DNA of 64,000 nucleotides from JAAZKA01 sp034926225 (GCA_034926225.1 JAYFRF010000004.1:186001-250000), one strand, 5' to 3'; numbered from the stretch's first letter, positions 1-8,880 are shown. Numbers and translations are program-made. The notes: generated from the letters alone by a model not told the origin.

Positions 1-360
1 CGCGTCCTCTTCAAGGACGGGACGGTCGGCATCATCAACTGCAACGACTATAACCACTATTCGTTCCGTCTCGACGTATTCGGCTCGAACGGATTGAGTA
101 CGGAATATGTCACGGAGCCGACGCTGCGTTCCGGCATCGTCGATATATCGAACGAGTTTGCGAAGATGCTACAGGACGGCATTCCGCCGCTGCATTATGA
201 CCGCCTGTTTGAGTTTGTCGCGACGATCGACGCGGCGCTGTTGTCCCGTGAACAGAACGGCCGTGAAGTCACGATCCGCGAGATCGCGGACTCGGTCGGC
301 TATGAGCTGGGAATTCCGATGGAATGCAAGGGCAAGGCTTCTCCGTCGGTGCTTTGGTAA
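1..360 (+). CDS. Gfo/Idh/MocA-family oxidoreductase, C-terminal end only
   Basis: The frame is open from base 1, so the gene starts upstream of the window; about 119 C-terminal residues are present. The pattern (DGTVGIIN, then a beta-strand run, then FAKMLQDGIPPLHYDRLFEFVATIDAALLSREQNGREV) is typical of the C-terminal domain of Gfo/Idh/MocA NAD(P)-dependent sugar oxidoreductases, which end with a helix near GREV. The Rossmann domain that would prove this is outside the window. Substrate cannot be inferred. Confidence 0.5.
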   Translation, partial: RVLFKDGTVGIINCNDYNHYSFRLDVFGSNGLSTEYVTEPTLRSGIVDISNEFAKMLQDGIPPLHYDRLFEFVATIDAALLSREQNGREVTIREIADSVGYELGIPMECKGKASPSVLW

Positions 361-436
361 TATCGGAATCGAATACCGGTTGTTTTATGCAGAAAGGATA
401 GGCGCTTCGGGATATACGTAACAGGAAGGATCATCC

Positions 437-757
437 ATGAAGGCAGTAGATATTTATTTAATTGTTTTTGGATCGTGTTTGATTCTATGGGTTCTTACGT
501 CTTATATCCGTCTTCCTATATTTGTTTCAACGCGTCTGCTTTCTATCTTGGAGCGACGGCATAAAACAAAACAATATCTCGTTCATCAACGGATAAACTT
601 GACGCTTCTCGGTGTGGTCTTAATTACGGCGGGATTCCTGTCGGAAGCTTTAAAGCTGCCTATAGCCCTTCCAACGCTGCTCTTGATTTTCTTTAGCACC
701 CTGTTTTGCAATAAGCGCTGTTTGAATCATTGGAGTGGCTACGGCGCTACCAGATAA
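437..757 (+). CDS. small membrane protein of unknown function
   Basis: A 106-residue protein with an AGGAAGGATC ribosome binding site just upstream. Hydrophobic segments lie at about residues 6-30 and 52-88, separated by a basic stretch (LLSILERRHKTKQ), so two to three membrane helices are likely. I recognise no family. It is followed by a hairpin terminator, which supports it being a transcribed gene. Function unknown. Confidence 0.55.
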   Translation: MKAVDIYLIVFGSCLILWVLTSYIRLPIFVSTRLLSILERRHKTKQYLVHQRINLTLLGVVLITAGFLSEALKLPIALPTLLLIFFSTLFCNKRCLNHWSGYGATR

Positions 758-800
758 CCGTAAGTACACCGGTAACAGCTGACATTCCAAATAATAATAA

Positions 801-842
801 AAAGCCGCCCTGCGCTGCGACAAAGCAACACAGGGTGGCTTT
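801..842. terminator. bidirectional intrinsic terminator
   Basis: Arms AAAGCCGCCCTG (801-812) and CAGGGTGGCTTT (831-842) pair with one G-U or mismatch. They are flanked by A and T runs on both sides, between the plus-strand membrane gene and the minus-strand folC. Confidence 0.75.
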
Positions 843-865
843 TATTATATAATCTTCTGAACGAA

Positions 866-2143
866 TCAAAGGGACAGCGCTTCCCGCGCTTCGTGCAGGA
901 TGTAGAGGGTGCCGCAGACGAGAATGACGTCGTCCGGCTCCGCAAGGGAGAGCGCGATGCGGCAGGCGGTGGAGACGCGCTCGTTCCAGTGGACTTCCTT
1001 GCAGTGTCCGACGGCTAAACGCGCGACGTCGTAGGCGGGGAGCGCGCGGGGAATGTCGCACTGTGTCGCGAGGAAGATCGAGCTGCGCTGTGCGATTTTT
1101 GGGATGCAGTAGGCGGTCTCCTTGTCAGCGCACATACCCATGACGGTGATGACGCGGCGGCCGGAGAGGTAATCGTCTAAGGCGCGGGCTATGGCGTCGG
1201 CGCCGCTGGGATTGTGACCGCCATCGAGCAAAGCGATCGGATTGCGGCGGATGATCTCAAGGCGTCCGGCAAAGCGGGTATCGGCGATACCCTCGCGGAT
1301 ATGTGCGTCGCTGACAGCCCAGCCGCGGGTGTGGAGAACCCCGGCGGCGGTGACGGCGGTGAGCGCGTTCTGGATTTGATGCACACCCGCCATGTTGATG
1401 CGGAGATCCATGCCGCCGTAATCTACGAGAGAGCCGGTGATGTCGGACCGGAGTAAATCGAGCTTCGCGGTGTCGGGGATGTGGAGCGCCACACCCTTCT
1501 CGGCGCAGTCGGCGCGGATGACGGCCAGCGCGTCGGGGCTTTGATCGTAGCAGGTTACGGCGTCGCAGCCGGGCTTGATGATGCCGCACTTGTCACGCGC
1601 GATTTCGGCGACGGTCGAGCCGAGGATTCTGGTGTGATCGAGGGAGACCGGAGTCAGGACGGCGACTTCGGGGGCGTCAATCACGTTGGTGCAGTCGAGC
1701 CTGCCGCCCATACCGACCTCGAGCATGACGATATCGCAATGCTCATCGGCAAACCAGTTGAAGGCGAGTGCGGTGACGATCTCAAACTCGGTCGGCTGGG
1801 TGTGTCCCTGCTCCTTTATGGCTTCGATCTTCGGCAGAAGATTTTCCAGTTCGGCTGTCAGTGCGGCGGGGGGGATCATTTCGCCGTCGATCTGCATCCG
1901 TTCGCGGAAATTGTCGACATAAGGGGAGATGAAGGAGCCGACGCGGTAGCCGGCACAGCGGAGGATGTTCGTCAGCATCATGGTGGTGCTGCCTTTACCG
2001 TTGGTACCGGTGATGTGGACGAAGCGGGTCTTCTTCTGGGGGTTGCCGCAGGCCTCCATCAGCGCGCGAATACGGGACAGTCCCGGTTTTGAGCCGAATT
2101 TCAGCGTAGAGTGGATATAACTCAATGTTTCATCGTAAGTCAT
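866..2143 (-). CDS. folC: folylpolyglutamate synthase / dihydrofolate synthase
   Basis: A 425-residue Mur-ligase-type enzyme that adds glutamate to folates (and may make dihydrofolate from dihydropteroate). The ATP-binding loop GTNGKGST is at residues 46-53. Further family signatures are the EVGMGGRLDCTN motif and, in the C-terminal ligase domain, LLDGGHNPSGA. Length is normal for FolC. The start is ATG with AAAAGGATG upstream. It follows valS by 15 bases, so it is probably expressed from the T-box-controlled promoter. A folate-type ECF S component (35218-35751) elsewhere in the window fits the same cofactor economy. Confidence 0.93.
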   Translation of the reverse strand: MTYDETLSYIHSTLKFGSKPGLSRIRALMEACGNPQKKTRFVHITGTNGKGSTTMMLTNILRCAGYRVGSFISPYVDNFRERMQIDGEMIPPAALTAELENLLPKIEAIKEQGHTQPTEFEIVTALAFNWFADEHCDIVMLEVGMGGRLDCTNVIDAPEVAVLTPVSLDHTRILGSTVAEIARDKCGIIKPGCDAVTCYDQSPDALAVIRADCAEKGVALHIPDTAKLDLLRSDITGSLVDYGGMDLRINMAGVHQIQNALTAVTAAGVLHTRGWAVSDAHIREGIADTRFAGRLEIIRRNPIALLDGGHNPSGADAIARALDDYLSGRRVITVMGMCADKETAYCIPKIAQRSSIFLATQCDIPRALPAYDVARLAVGHCKEVHWNERVSTACRIALSLAEPDDVILVCGTLYILHEAREALSL

Positions 2144-2158
2144 AGTCAGTCATCCTTT

Positions 2159-4780
2159 TTAAAGCAGCGCGAGGCTTTCGCGGAGCTTTTTGACCAGTGC
2201 ACGGTTCTTTTCAGCCCGGTCACGCTCGAGCGCGATGACGTTTTCGGGCGCTTTGGCGGTAAAACCGGGATTATTCAGCTTCGCTTCGACGGCGGCCAGC
2301 TGTCCTTCGGCTTTTTTCAGCTCTTTTTGCAGGCGTGAACGCTCGGCGGAGAAATCGACAAGCTCCGCAAGCGGCAGATAAAGCGTTGCGGCGTCGGTGA
2401 CGATGACGACGAGCCCCGAAGTATCGGCGGGCGCTTCCTCTGTGGCGACGAGGCCGGAGGCGTAGGCGAGACGGCGGATATACGCTTCACCTTTGCGGTA
2501 GAGATCCGGTTCATGGCTCTGGATGGTGAGATGGGCGAGCTTCGACGGCGTGATGTTCATCTCGGCGCGGCGATTGCGGACTGCACGGATGGCGGACATC
2601 AGCTTTTCCATATCGCGCTCATCATCGGTGAAATCGAGCGCGGGGTCGTATTCCGGCCATGCGGAGACCATGATCGACGCGGCATCCTCAGCATGCGGCA
2701 GCGCCTGCCAGATCTCGTCGGTGATGAAGGGCATGAACGGATGCAACAGTTTGAGGGTACGGGAAAGGACGAAGACCAGGACGCGCTGCGCGGATTCGGA
2801 GGAGGCGCCGCCGTCACGCAGACGGGTCTTGACAAGCTCGATATACCAATCGCAGAAATCGTCCCAGATGAAGTCGTAGAGGTTCTGCGCCGCGACGCCA
2901 AGCTCAAAGCGGTCGAAGTTATCCGAAACGTTCTTTGCGGTACGGTTGAACTTCGACAGAATCCAGCGATCCTCCAGCTCAAGGGTCTCGGGGAGCGTAT
3001 CATCGTCGATGGTGAGATTCATCAGCACGAAGCGGGCGGCGTTCCAGATTTTGTTTGCGAAGTTGCGGTTAGACTCCACGCGGTCATAGATAAAGCGCAT
3101 GTCGTTGCCGGGGGAGTTGCCGGTGACGAGGGTGAAGCGCAGGGCGTCCGCGCCGTACTGGTCGACGACCTCCAGCGGGTCGATGCCGTTGCCGAGGGAT
3201 TTGGACATTTTACGCCCCTCGGCGTCGCGGACGAGACCGTGGATTAAGACCTTGTCAAAGGGCTTTTCATGCATCTGCTCGAGGCCGGAGAAGATCATGC
3301 GGGAAACCCAGAAGGGGATGATGTCGTAGCCGGTGACAAGGACGGAGGTGGGGTAGAAGTAGGCAAGCTCGGGGGTTTTATCCGGCCAGCCGAGGGTGGA
3401 AAACGGCCACAGCGCGGACGAGAACCAGGTGTCGAGGACGTCGGGATCCTGCTCGATATGCGAAGAGCCGCACTTGGGGCAGGCGGTGATGTCCTCGCGG
3501 GAGACGGTCATCTCGCCGCAGTCGGCGCAGTAGAACGCAGGGATGCGGTGACCCCACCAGAGCTGACGGGAGATGCACCAGTCGCGCAGATTCTCCATCC
3601 AGTGGATATAGTTTTTGGCAAAGCGGTCGGGAACGAACTCGATGTCACCCGTTTTCACGGCGTCGATGGCGGGGCCGCAGAGGGGCTGCATCCGGACGAA
3701 CCACTGTTTAGAGGCAATCGGCTCGACGGTGGTATGGCAGCGGTAGCAGGTGCCGACGTTGTGGACATGCGGTTCGATCCGGACGAGGTAGCCGCCCGCC
3801 TCGAGATCGGCAACGATCGCTTTCCGAGCTTCATAGCGATCCATGCCGTTATATTTACCGCCATTGATGATCTTCGCGTCGCCGTCGAGAATGAGGATTT
3901 CGGGGAGACTGTGCCGTTTGCCAACCTCGAAGTCGTTGGAGTCATGGCAGGGGGTGATCTTCACGCAGCCGGTGCCGAACTCTTTGTCAACGTACTCATC
4001 GGCGATGACGGGAATCTCACGGCCGACAAGCGGCAGGATGAGGGTACGGCCGACGAGGTGGGTGTAGCGCTCATCCTCGGGGTTGACGGCGACAGCCGTG
4101 TCGCCGAGCATGGTTTCGGGACGGGTGGTCGCGATGGTGACGTACTCATCGGAATCCTTCACGGGGTAGCGGATATGCCAGAAATGCCCGGGCTGTTCTT
4201 CGTATTCGACCTCGGCGTCGGAGAGCGCGGTGGTGCAGCGGGGGCACCAGTTGATGATGCGGTTGCCGCGGTAGATCAGGCCTTTATCATAAAGCTCGAC
4301 AAAGACCTCGCGGACGGCTTTAGAACAGCCTTCGTCCATGGTAAAGCGCTCGCGTCTCCAGTCGCAGGAGGAGCCCAGAGACTTGAGCTGTTCGATGATG
4401 CGGCCGCCGTAGAGACGCTTCCACTCCCAGACGCGGTCGAGGAAGGCTTCACGACCGAGATCAAAGCGGGTTTTTCCGTCCTTACGCAGCTCGGCTTCGA
4501 CCTTGATCTGCGTCGCGATGCCGGCGTGGTCGGTGCCGGGCAGCCAGAGTGCGGAATACCCCTGCATACGCTTGCGGCGGATCAGGACGTCTTGAAGGGT
4601 TTCGTCGAGAGCATGCCCCATATGAAGCTGACCGGTGACGTTGGGCGGGGGAATGACGATGGTAAAAGGTTTCTTATCGGGATCGATTTCGGCGTTGAAG
4701 AAGCCGGATTCTTCCCAGAATTGATAAAGCTTTTTCTCGGTAGACTGCGGCTCGTAGGTTTTTGGCAGTTCTTTTTTCAT
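2159..4780 (-). CDS. valS: valyl-tRNA synthetase
   Basis: An 873-residue class Ia aminoacyl-tRNA synthetase charging tRNA-Val in the cytosol. Visible signatures are the HIGH-type motif HMGH (residues 53-56, in PNVTGQLHMGHALDE), the editing domain (TTRPETMLGDTAVAV), the KMSKS loop (GRKMSKSLGNG) and the C-terminal valine-type coiled-coil arm (about residues 805-873, rich in E, K and L). Length is normal for bacterial ValRS. The start ATG has TAGGAGG upstream. It lies downstream of a T-box leader and a 72-residue ORF, and upstream of folC. Confidence 0.97.
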   Translation of the reverse strand: MKKELPKTYEPQSTEKKLYQFWEESGFFNAEIDPDKKPFTIVIPPPNVTGQLHMGHALDETLQDVLIRRKRMQGYSALWLPGTDHAGIATQIKVEAELRKDGKTRFDLGREAFLDRVWEWKRLYGGRIIEQLKSLGSSCDWRRERFTMDEGCSKAVREVFVELYDKGLIYRGNRIINWCPRCTTALSDAEVEYEEQPGHFWHIRYPVKDSDEYVTIATTRPETMLGDTAVAVNPEDERYTHLVGRTLILPLVGREIPVIADEYVDKEFGTGCVKITPCHDSNDFEVGKRHSLPEILILDGDAKIINGGKYNGMDRYEARKAIVADLEAGGYLVRIEPHVHNVGTCYRCHTTVEPIASKQWFVRMQPLCGPAIDAVKTGDIEFVPDRFAKNYIHWMENLRDWCISRQLWWGHRIPAFYCADCGEMTVSREDITACPKCGSSHIEQDPDVLDTWFSSALWPFSTLGWPDKTPELAYFYPTSVLVTGYDIIPFWVSRMIFSGLEQMHEKPFDKVLIHGLVRDAEGRKMSKSLGNGIDPLEVVDQYGADALRFTLVTGNSPGNDMRFIYDRVESNRNFANKIWNAARFVLMNLTIDDDTLPETLELEDRWILSKFNRTAKNVSDNFDRFELGVAAQNLYDFIWDDFCDWYIELVKTRLRDGGASSESAQRVLVFVLSRTLKLLHPFMPFITDEIWQALPHAEDAASIMVSAWPEYDPALDFTDDERDMEKLMSAIRAVRNRRAEMNITPSKLAHLTIQSHEPDLYRKGEAYIRRLAYASGLVATEEAPADTSGLVVIVTDAATLYLPLAELVDFSAERSRLQKELKKAEGQLAAVEAKLNNPGFTAKAPENVIALERDRAEKNRALVKKLRESLALL

Positions 4781-4809
4781 GTTGTCCTCCTATATCACAA
4801 TGCGAAAAT

Positions 4810-5028
4810 TCAATAAATCGTTTTAACCTCGTCATCGGTCAGCCCGTATGTCTCGAGGAAACGGGCGAGATCGGCGTCGGTACGGATAAGGTCGTATTCC
4901 TCAAATCTGCCGGACTCGCGATGCCGGAAACCGACGGCGCGCTCCCCGGTGCAGATGCTTTTGCGGATACAAGGCTCAAGTACGGTACGGTCAAACGGCA
5001 GCGGCGCGGATTTGCGGCGTTTAAACAA
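4810..5028 (-). CDS. small hypothetical protein between the T-box leader and valS
   Basis: I chose a TTG start at 5028 because GGGAGGTGAT lies seven bases upstream, immediately after the T-box terminator hairpin; a GTG slightly upstream would overlap the Shine-Dalgarno. The 72-residue product is charged (FKRRKSAPLPF near the start, GERAVGFRHRESGRFEEYDLIRTDADLARFLETYGLTDDEVKTIY at the end) with no signal or membrane segment. I recognise no domain. It is co-transcribed with valS, 29 bases upstream of its start, so its level should follow valine-tRNA charging. A longer reading frame running into the T-box is not credible as protein. Confidence 0.6.
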   Translation of the reverse strand: MFKRRKSAPLPFDRTVLEPCIRKSICTGERAVGFRHRESGRFEEYDLIRTDADLARFLETYGLTDDEVKTIY

Positions 5029-5054
5029 AGGGATCACCTCCCAAAAAGGATAAT

Positions 5055-5362
5055 AAAAACACCTTCGTCCTGTTAAAAACAGGGCGAAGGCGCATATAAC
5101 CTCCGTGGTACCACCTGCGTTGGACGTATATACATACATCCCGCTTAAAGAAAGCACAAACATGCTTCCAAGCCCGGATAACGGCGGACTTTTGCCGGTA
5201 AAGTCTACTCGACGCTCGATATGGGAGCGCTTTCGGTTTACGACTCAGGGGCTACCTTCCGGTCTTTCCGGCACGAACGCTCGCAGCTAACGCGTTCTTC
5301 TCTGGAATGCCGAGGGAAACCGTACTCCTCCCCGTCAACGTCTTAATGATCCATCTTCAATT
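5055..5362 (-). promoter_or_regulatory. T-box riboswitch leader controlling valS
   Basis: The conserved T-box core AGGTGGTACCACGG is present on the minus strand at 5103-5116 and is followed by a terminator hairpin (arms 5060-5074 and 5077-5091) and a T-run. T-box leaders sense uncharged tRNA and open transcription of synthetase genes. A candidate specifier codon GUA (valine) sits at 5253-5255 in the context GGTAGCCCCTGAGT, which resembles the specifier loop of known T-boxes. The specifier assignment is inferred by eye; the T-box call itself is firm. Confidence 0.9.
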
Positions 5363-5368
5363 AAACAT

Positions 5369-5397
5369 AGTATAGCCGAAAAACTGCGGCAAGTCAA
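5369..5397 (-). promoter_or_regulatory. promoter of the T-box/valS/folC operon
   Basis: TTGACT (5392-5397 complement), 17-base spacer, TATACT (5369-5374 complement), placed just upstream of the T-box leader. Confidence 0.8.
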
Positions 5398-5459
5398 TGG
5401 CACTTATACCAAGAAGCGATGAAAAACAATTATATAAAAAGGACAGTTTTCACATATCC

Positions 5460-6068
5460 TTAATCAGCATGCGTTTCATCCGTTCCGACAGATTTGCGGG
5501 CTTCGATGGAACGGTCAAATTCGTCCGGCTCGTCGTAATCGGCGAGGAGGACGCCCACGATTTCCTTGTAGATCGTCTCGGCATGGTCGCGGAAGTTGCG
5601 GGTAAAGAGCTTTCCTTGCTCCTCGTCGAGAACCATCACCTCAAAACCGAAAACCGGGACATCGTCGTCCATAAAGGCCATGCGCGCGGCCTTGGTGCCG
5701 TCCTTGCGGGTGACGACGCTCGTCAGAATGGAGGCGTCTCGGCGGATGGCGCGGACAACGCGTGCGGCGGAACGCCGCGCGGCCTCACGGACGGGAGTGG
5801 GCAGTTCCTTTTGAAAAACCTCGGCGGTGGCGCGGCCTTTATATGTAAGCTGATAGTAGAATTCGTCGCCCCTTTGTTCTTCCTTAATGTGACCGGACTT
5901 GACGAGCTCTGCGGCGGCGTCGGCGAATTCGAAATAACCAAAGGCGCTGTCGCACATCGTCATGTCGGCCAGACTGGCCATCGTAACCGGTTCGTCGAGG
6001 AAGGTCATGCAATATAAAATGAGGAATTTAACGTCATCCTTTTCGCGGATGAATCCGACGCGTTTCAT
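5460..6068 (-). CDS. DUF4364-type protein
   Basis: A 202-residue cytosolic protein starting KRVGFIREKDDVKFLILYCM, with a winged-helix-like N-terminal half (about residues 8-90, including GYFEFADAAAELVKSGHI and YYQLTYKGRATAEVF) and a mixed alpha/beta C-terminal half. This matches my recollection of the clostridial DUF4364 family, whose function is not established. I chose ATG 6068 because GGGAGG lies eight bases upstream; an ATG 12 codons earlier has no such site. It lies 50 bases downstream of the DivIVA-like gene and probably shares its transcript. Confidence 0.65.
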   Translation of the reverse strand: MKRVGFIREKDDVKFLILYCMTFLDEPVTMASLADMTMCDSAFGYFEFADAAAELVKSGHIKEEQRGDEFYYQLTYKGRATAEVFQKELPTPVREAARRSAARVVRAIRRDASILTSVVTRKDGTKAARMAFMDDDVPVFGFEVMVLDEEQGKLFTRNFRDHAETIYKEIVGVLLADYDEPDEFDRSIEARKSVGTDETHAD

Positions 6069-6118
6069 ATAGCGCCTCCCTTCGACAAAAAAATTGTTGG
6101 TCATGACTCATAGCGGCG

Positions 6119-7021
6119 TTAGAACCTTTCGAGCATGGTGCGCAACTCATCCGTACTGCGTCGCAATGCGGAATAGCGGGTACCGCTTGAGGACAGCTCC
6201 GCGTAAATCATTTTTGAAGTGTCGTCAATCCGTGCGGACAGCTCGTTGAGCATCGCGCGCAGAGCCGCAACCTCGGCGGCGACCTGTGCGCGCATTTCGG
6301 AGGATTTATCCTGCGCCTGCGCTTCGATGGCACGGGCATGGGCATGGGCCGTTTCCTCAATTTCGGCAAGCCGCGCTTTTTCAAGCTCATAGGTACGCAA
6401 CTTTTCCTCAAGAACATGCCGTTCCCGCGCGGCTTCGTCCAGCTTCTGCGTAAGCTCGACAATTTCTGCGTTGCGTTCCGGCGGGGTAGAGGGTGTTTCG
6501 TCGAAAACATGCTCGACAGGCGTGGCAGGTTCGGCAGGCGGATCCTGTGGGGCGTCCTTTGGAGGGTTCTTCGGATCGATGTATTCGACAAGCTTCATTA
6601 TTTTTAGAGGACGCTCCGCGAAGAAGGATGCGGCGGGCTTTTCGGGTTCGATAGGTTTTTCCGCATCATGTTGAACCGCGTTTTCCAGCTCTTCCAATCG
6701 CAGCTTGAGCATTTCATTTTCGGATTTCAACGCTTCATTTTCAGCGGTCAACACGCCGCTGTCCACGCTCATCGGCGCCGATATCGGCTCGACGCTATTC
6801 CCGGCGCGCAGCGCGTTCAACTCCTGCTTCAAAGATTCGCAGGATGCCTCGAGATTTCGGATATGCGACGCGTAACGCTCGCTCTCCTTGCGGCGCGAAC
6901 GTGCCATGCGTTCCAGATAGGCCAGCACATCCTCCTTAGAAAACCCGAACATGGCGTTTCGAAAAAGCTTTTCGTAAGCGATTTCCGGCTCGCCATCGGG
7001 GATATCTTTCCGTACATCCAT
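6119..7021 (-). CDS. DivIVA-like coiled-coil protein
   Basis: A 300-residue protein. Residues about 15-75 (NAMFGFSKEDVLAYLERMARSRRKESERYASHIRNLE) resemble the lipid-binding/coiled-coil start of DivIVA-family division or polarity proteins. Long heptad-rich segments follow at about 45-120 and 190-270, separated by a proline-rich acidic linker (about residues 115-185). There is no signal peptide. It is likely to act at the membrane or septum by analogy with DivIVA/GpsB. AAAGGAGG precedes the ATG. The target process is inferred. Confidence 0.6.
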   Translation of the reverse strand: MDVRKDIPDGEPEIAYEKLFRNAMFGFSKEDVLAYLERMARSRRKESERYASHIRNLEASCESLKQELNALRAGNSVEPISAPMSVDSGVLTAENEALKSENEMLKLRLEELENAVQHDAEKPIEPEKPAASFFAERPLKIMKLVEYIDPKNPPKDAPQDPPAEPATPVEHVFDETPSTPPERNAEIVELTQKLDEAARERHVLEEKLRTYELEKARLAEIEETAHAHARAIEAQAQDKSSEMRAQVAAEVAALRAMLNELSARIDDTSKMIYAELSSSGTRYSALRRSTDELRTMLERF

Positions 7022-7053
7022 CGGGGCATCCTCCTTTTTAGAGTGGTGAAAAT

Positions 7054-7082
7054 ATTATACCGCATAAATCAGAAAATGTAAA
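7054..7082 (-). promoter_or_regulatory. promoter of the DivIVA-like gene
   Basis: TTTACA (7077-7082 complement), 17-base spacer, TATAAT (7054-7059 complement), about 35 bases upstream of the start codon. Confidence 0.75.
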
Positions 7083-7181
7083 GAGGAAATGAATAAAGAC
7101 GAAATGTTGTGCAAAACCGAGAAAACACGAGAATAACGAATAAATAGAGAGATATTTGAAATTTCGGCATTTTTACAGAGC

Positions 7182-7211
7182 TTGCACTTTAGCATGATAA
7201 AATGTTATACT
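7182..7211 (+). promoter_or_regulatory. promoter of the amino-acid ABC transporter operon
   Basis: TTGCAC (7182-7187), 18-base spacer, TATACT (7206-7211). It lies 43 bases upstream of the binding-protein start, divergent to the DivIVA-like promoter. Confidence 0.7.
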
Positions 7212-7254
7212 GCCAAAGTAAAGGTTATATTACATAAAGGATGGGCAAAGACGC

Positions 7255-8091
7255 ATGAAAAAGATTCTGGCACTCACTCTGGCGCTGATGCTTCTCGTTT
7301 TAACGCTGGCGGGTTGCTCGGGCACGAAGGAAAACAAGACCTTCCGCGTAATGGACGAAGCACTCGACGCCGAGCAGTACGGCATTGGTTTCCGCAACGA
7401 AGATATCGCGCTGGGCATGGCGGTGCAGGATGCGCTGGATGCCATGATCGCCGACGGCAAGGCCGCGGAGATTTCCAAAAAGTGGTTCGGAGAGGATATG
7501 CTGTTTAAAACCTCCGAGTACTGCGAGGATACCACCATTGCCGATAGCGATGATTCCCTCCAGAAGATTCTCGACCGGGGCACTTTTATCTTAGGCTTAG
7601 ACGACAGCTTCCCGCCGATGGGCTACCGCGATGAAAACAACAACATCGTCGGCTTCGATATCGACCTCGCGACGGAAGTCTGCGCAAGACTGGGTGTTGA
7701 GCTGGTTTTACAGCCGATCGACTGGGACTCCAAGGAGCTTGAGCTGTCCACGGGCAAAATCGACTGCATCTGGAACGGCATGACGATCACGGACGAGCGT
7801 ATCGGAAGCATGTTCATCCCGAAGCCGTACATCGCGAACCGTCAGGTTGTGATCGTCGGTGATACGTTCAAGGGTACCACACTTGCCGATCTGACGGGCA
7901 AGGTTGTCGGCTTACAGAAGGGTTCCTCTTCGCTGGAGGCGCTCGAAAAGAACACGACCGTCCACGATTCCGTCAAAACGATCACCGAGTATGCGGATAA
8001 TGTGACCGCGTTCCTCGACCTGAAGGCGGGACGTATCGACGCGCTGGTGGTAGACGAGGTTGCCGGACGCTATATCATGGCGAATAACTAA
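7255..8091 (+). CDS. polar amino-acid ABC transporter substrate-binding lipoprotein, apparently circularly permuted
   Basis: A 278-residue family 3 solute-binding lipoprotein. The signal peptide ends in a lipobox (LTLAGC, Cys21). Residues about 29-83 (VMDEALDAEQYGIGFRNED, then DALDAMIADGKAAEISKKWFG) are the module that normally ends such proteins. The usual N-terminal lobe starts only at about residue 101 (LQKILDRGTFILGLDDSFPPMG), and the protein stops at GRIDALVVDEVAGRYIMANN, exactly where that terminal module would be expected. So the order of segments is rotated. A strong hairpin and then the permease and ATPase genes follow. It is probably extracellular and membrane-anchored, delivering an amino acid to the transporter; ligand unknown. 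Confidence 0.88.
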   Translation: MKKILALTLALMLLVLTLAGCSGTKENKTFRVMDEALDAEQYGIGFRNEDIALGMAVQDALDAMIADGKAAEISKKWFGEDMLFKTSEYCEDTTIADSDDSLQKILDRGTFILGLDDSFPPMGYRDENNNIVGFDIDLATEVCARLGVELVLQPIDWDSKELELSTGKIDCIWNGMTITDERIGSMFIPKPYIANRQVVIVGDTFKGTTLADLTGKVVGLQKGSSSLEALEKNTTVHDSVKTITEYADNVTAFLDLKAGRIDALVVDEVAGRYIMANN

Positions 8092-8114
8092 TCGAATATC
8101 GCAGACGCATTCAG

Positions 8115-8165
8115 ACGAAAACGCGCGTCAAGCCTTAGAAAAGACTTACGGACGCGCGTTTTCGT
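8115..8165 (+). terminator. strong hairpin between binding-protein and permease genes
   Basis: A perfect 15-base stem (8115-8129 with 8151-8165), 24 bases after the binding-protein stop. Such intercistronic hairpins usually stabilise the binding-protein message or partly terminate, giving more binding protein than permease. A T-rich stretch follows. Confidence 0.7.
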
Positions 8166-8198
8166 TTATCGTGTTTTTTTAAGAAAAGGGGCATCTGG

Positions 8199-8864
8199 GT
8201 GGATAAGTATGTCGAATTGGTCCGTGTGCTGTCGGACGGTGTAAAGTACACGCTGGGACTTTTTTTAGCAACGCTCGTCATGTCGATACCGATCGGCTTT
8301 CTGCTGATGTTTTTGCGCGTCAGCCGGAATAAACTCGCGCGTGGACTCACGGGGGGCTATGTCTGGATTATGCGCGGGACGCCGCTGCTGTTACAGCTCT
8401 ACTTTTTCTATTACGGCCTGACATTCATCCCGGTGCTCAAGAATTTTCTCGTGATGGACAGAATGACAGCGGCCATCGTGGCGTTTACGCTGAACTATGC
8501 GGCGTATTTCTGCGAAATCTTCCGTGGCGGTATGCTGACGATCGAGCAAGGGCAGTATGAAGCAGCGAAGGTGCTCGGATTTTCGAAGGCGCAGACCTTT
8601 TTCCGCATCGTACTGCCGCAGCTTGTGCGCGTGACGCTGCCGTCCGTGTCGAACGAGGTCATCACGCTAGTCAAAGATACCGCGCTCGTGACGGCGATCG
8701 GCGTGACCGAGATCCTGTACTTCGCAAAGGGGGCGGTCAATCGCATGGTCGACGCGTCGGCGTACATCGTGGCGGCGCTGTTCTATCTTGCGATGAATTT
8801 CGCCGTGACAAAGCTGTTCGACTGGCTCGAGAAGCGTTCCAGCTACATCGACATGGCGCGATAA
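8199..8864 (+). CDS. amino-acid ABC transporter permease
   Basis: A 221-residue inner-membrane subunit of the polar amino-acid uptake family. The GTG start at 8199 has AAAAGGGG upstream. Several hydrophobic helices are visible (about residues 15-35, 55-80, 90-110 and 185-205), and the cytoplasmic coupling loop is GQYEAAKVLGFSKAQTFFRIVLPQ, matching the EAA motif that docks on the ATPase. It lies between the binding protein and the ATPase of the same system, 17 bases before the ATPase start. Confidence 0.93.
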   Translation: MDKYVELVRVLSDGVKYTLGLFLATLVMSIPIGFLLMFLRVSRNKLARGLTGGYVWIMRGTPLLLQLYFFYYGLTFIPVLKNFLVMDRMTAAIVAFTLNYAAYFCEIFRGGMLTIEQGQYEAAKVLGFSKAQTFFRIVLPQLVRVTLPSVSNEVITLVKDTALVTAIGVTEILYFAKGAVNRMVDASAYIVAALFYLAMNFAVTKLFDWLEKRSSYIDMAR

Positions 8865-8880
8865 GGAACGGAGGATAACA

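Noticed and set aside
3269..4816. Long open frame on the plus strand opposite valS (515 codons)
   Set aside because: It is antisense to a certain synthetase gene, lacks a ribosome site and reads as biased low-complexity protein; GC-rich codon use keeps the opposite strand open.
5040..5163. N-terminal extension of the small ORF upstream of valS
   Set aside because: It would translate through the T-box core and terminator; the TTG at 5028 has the proper ribosome site.
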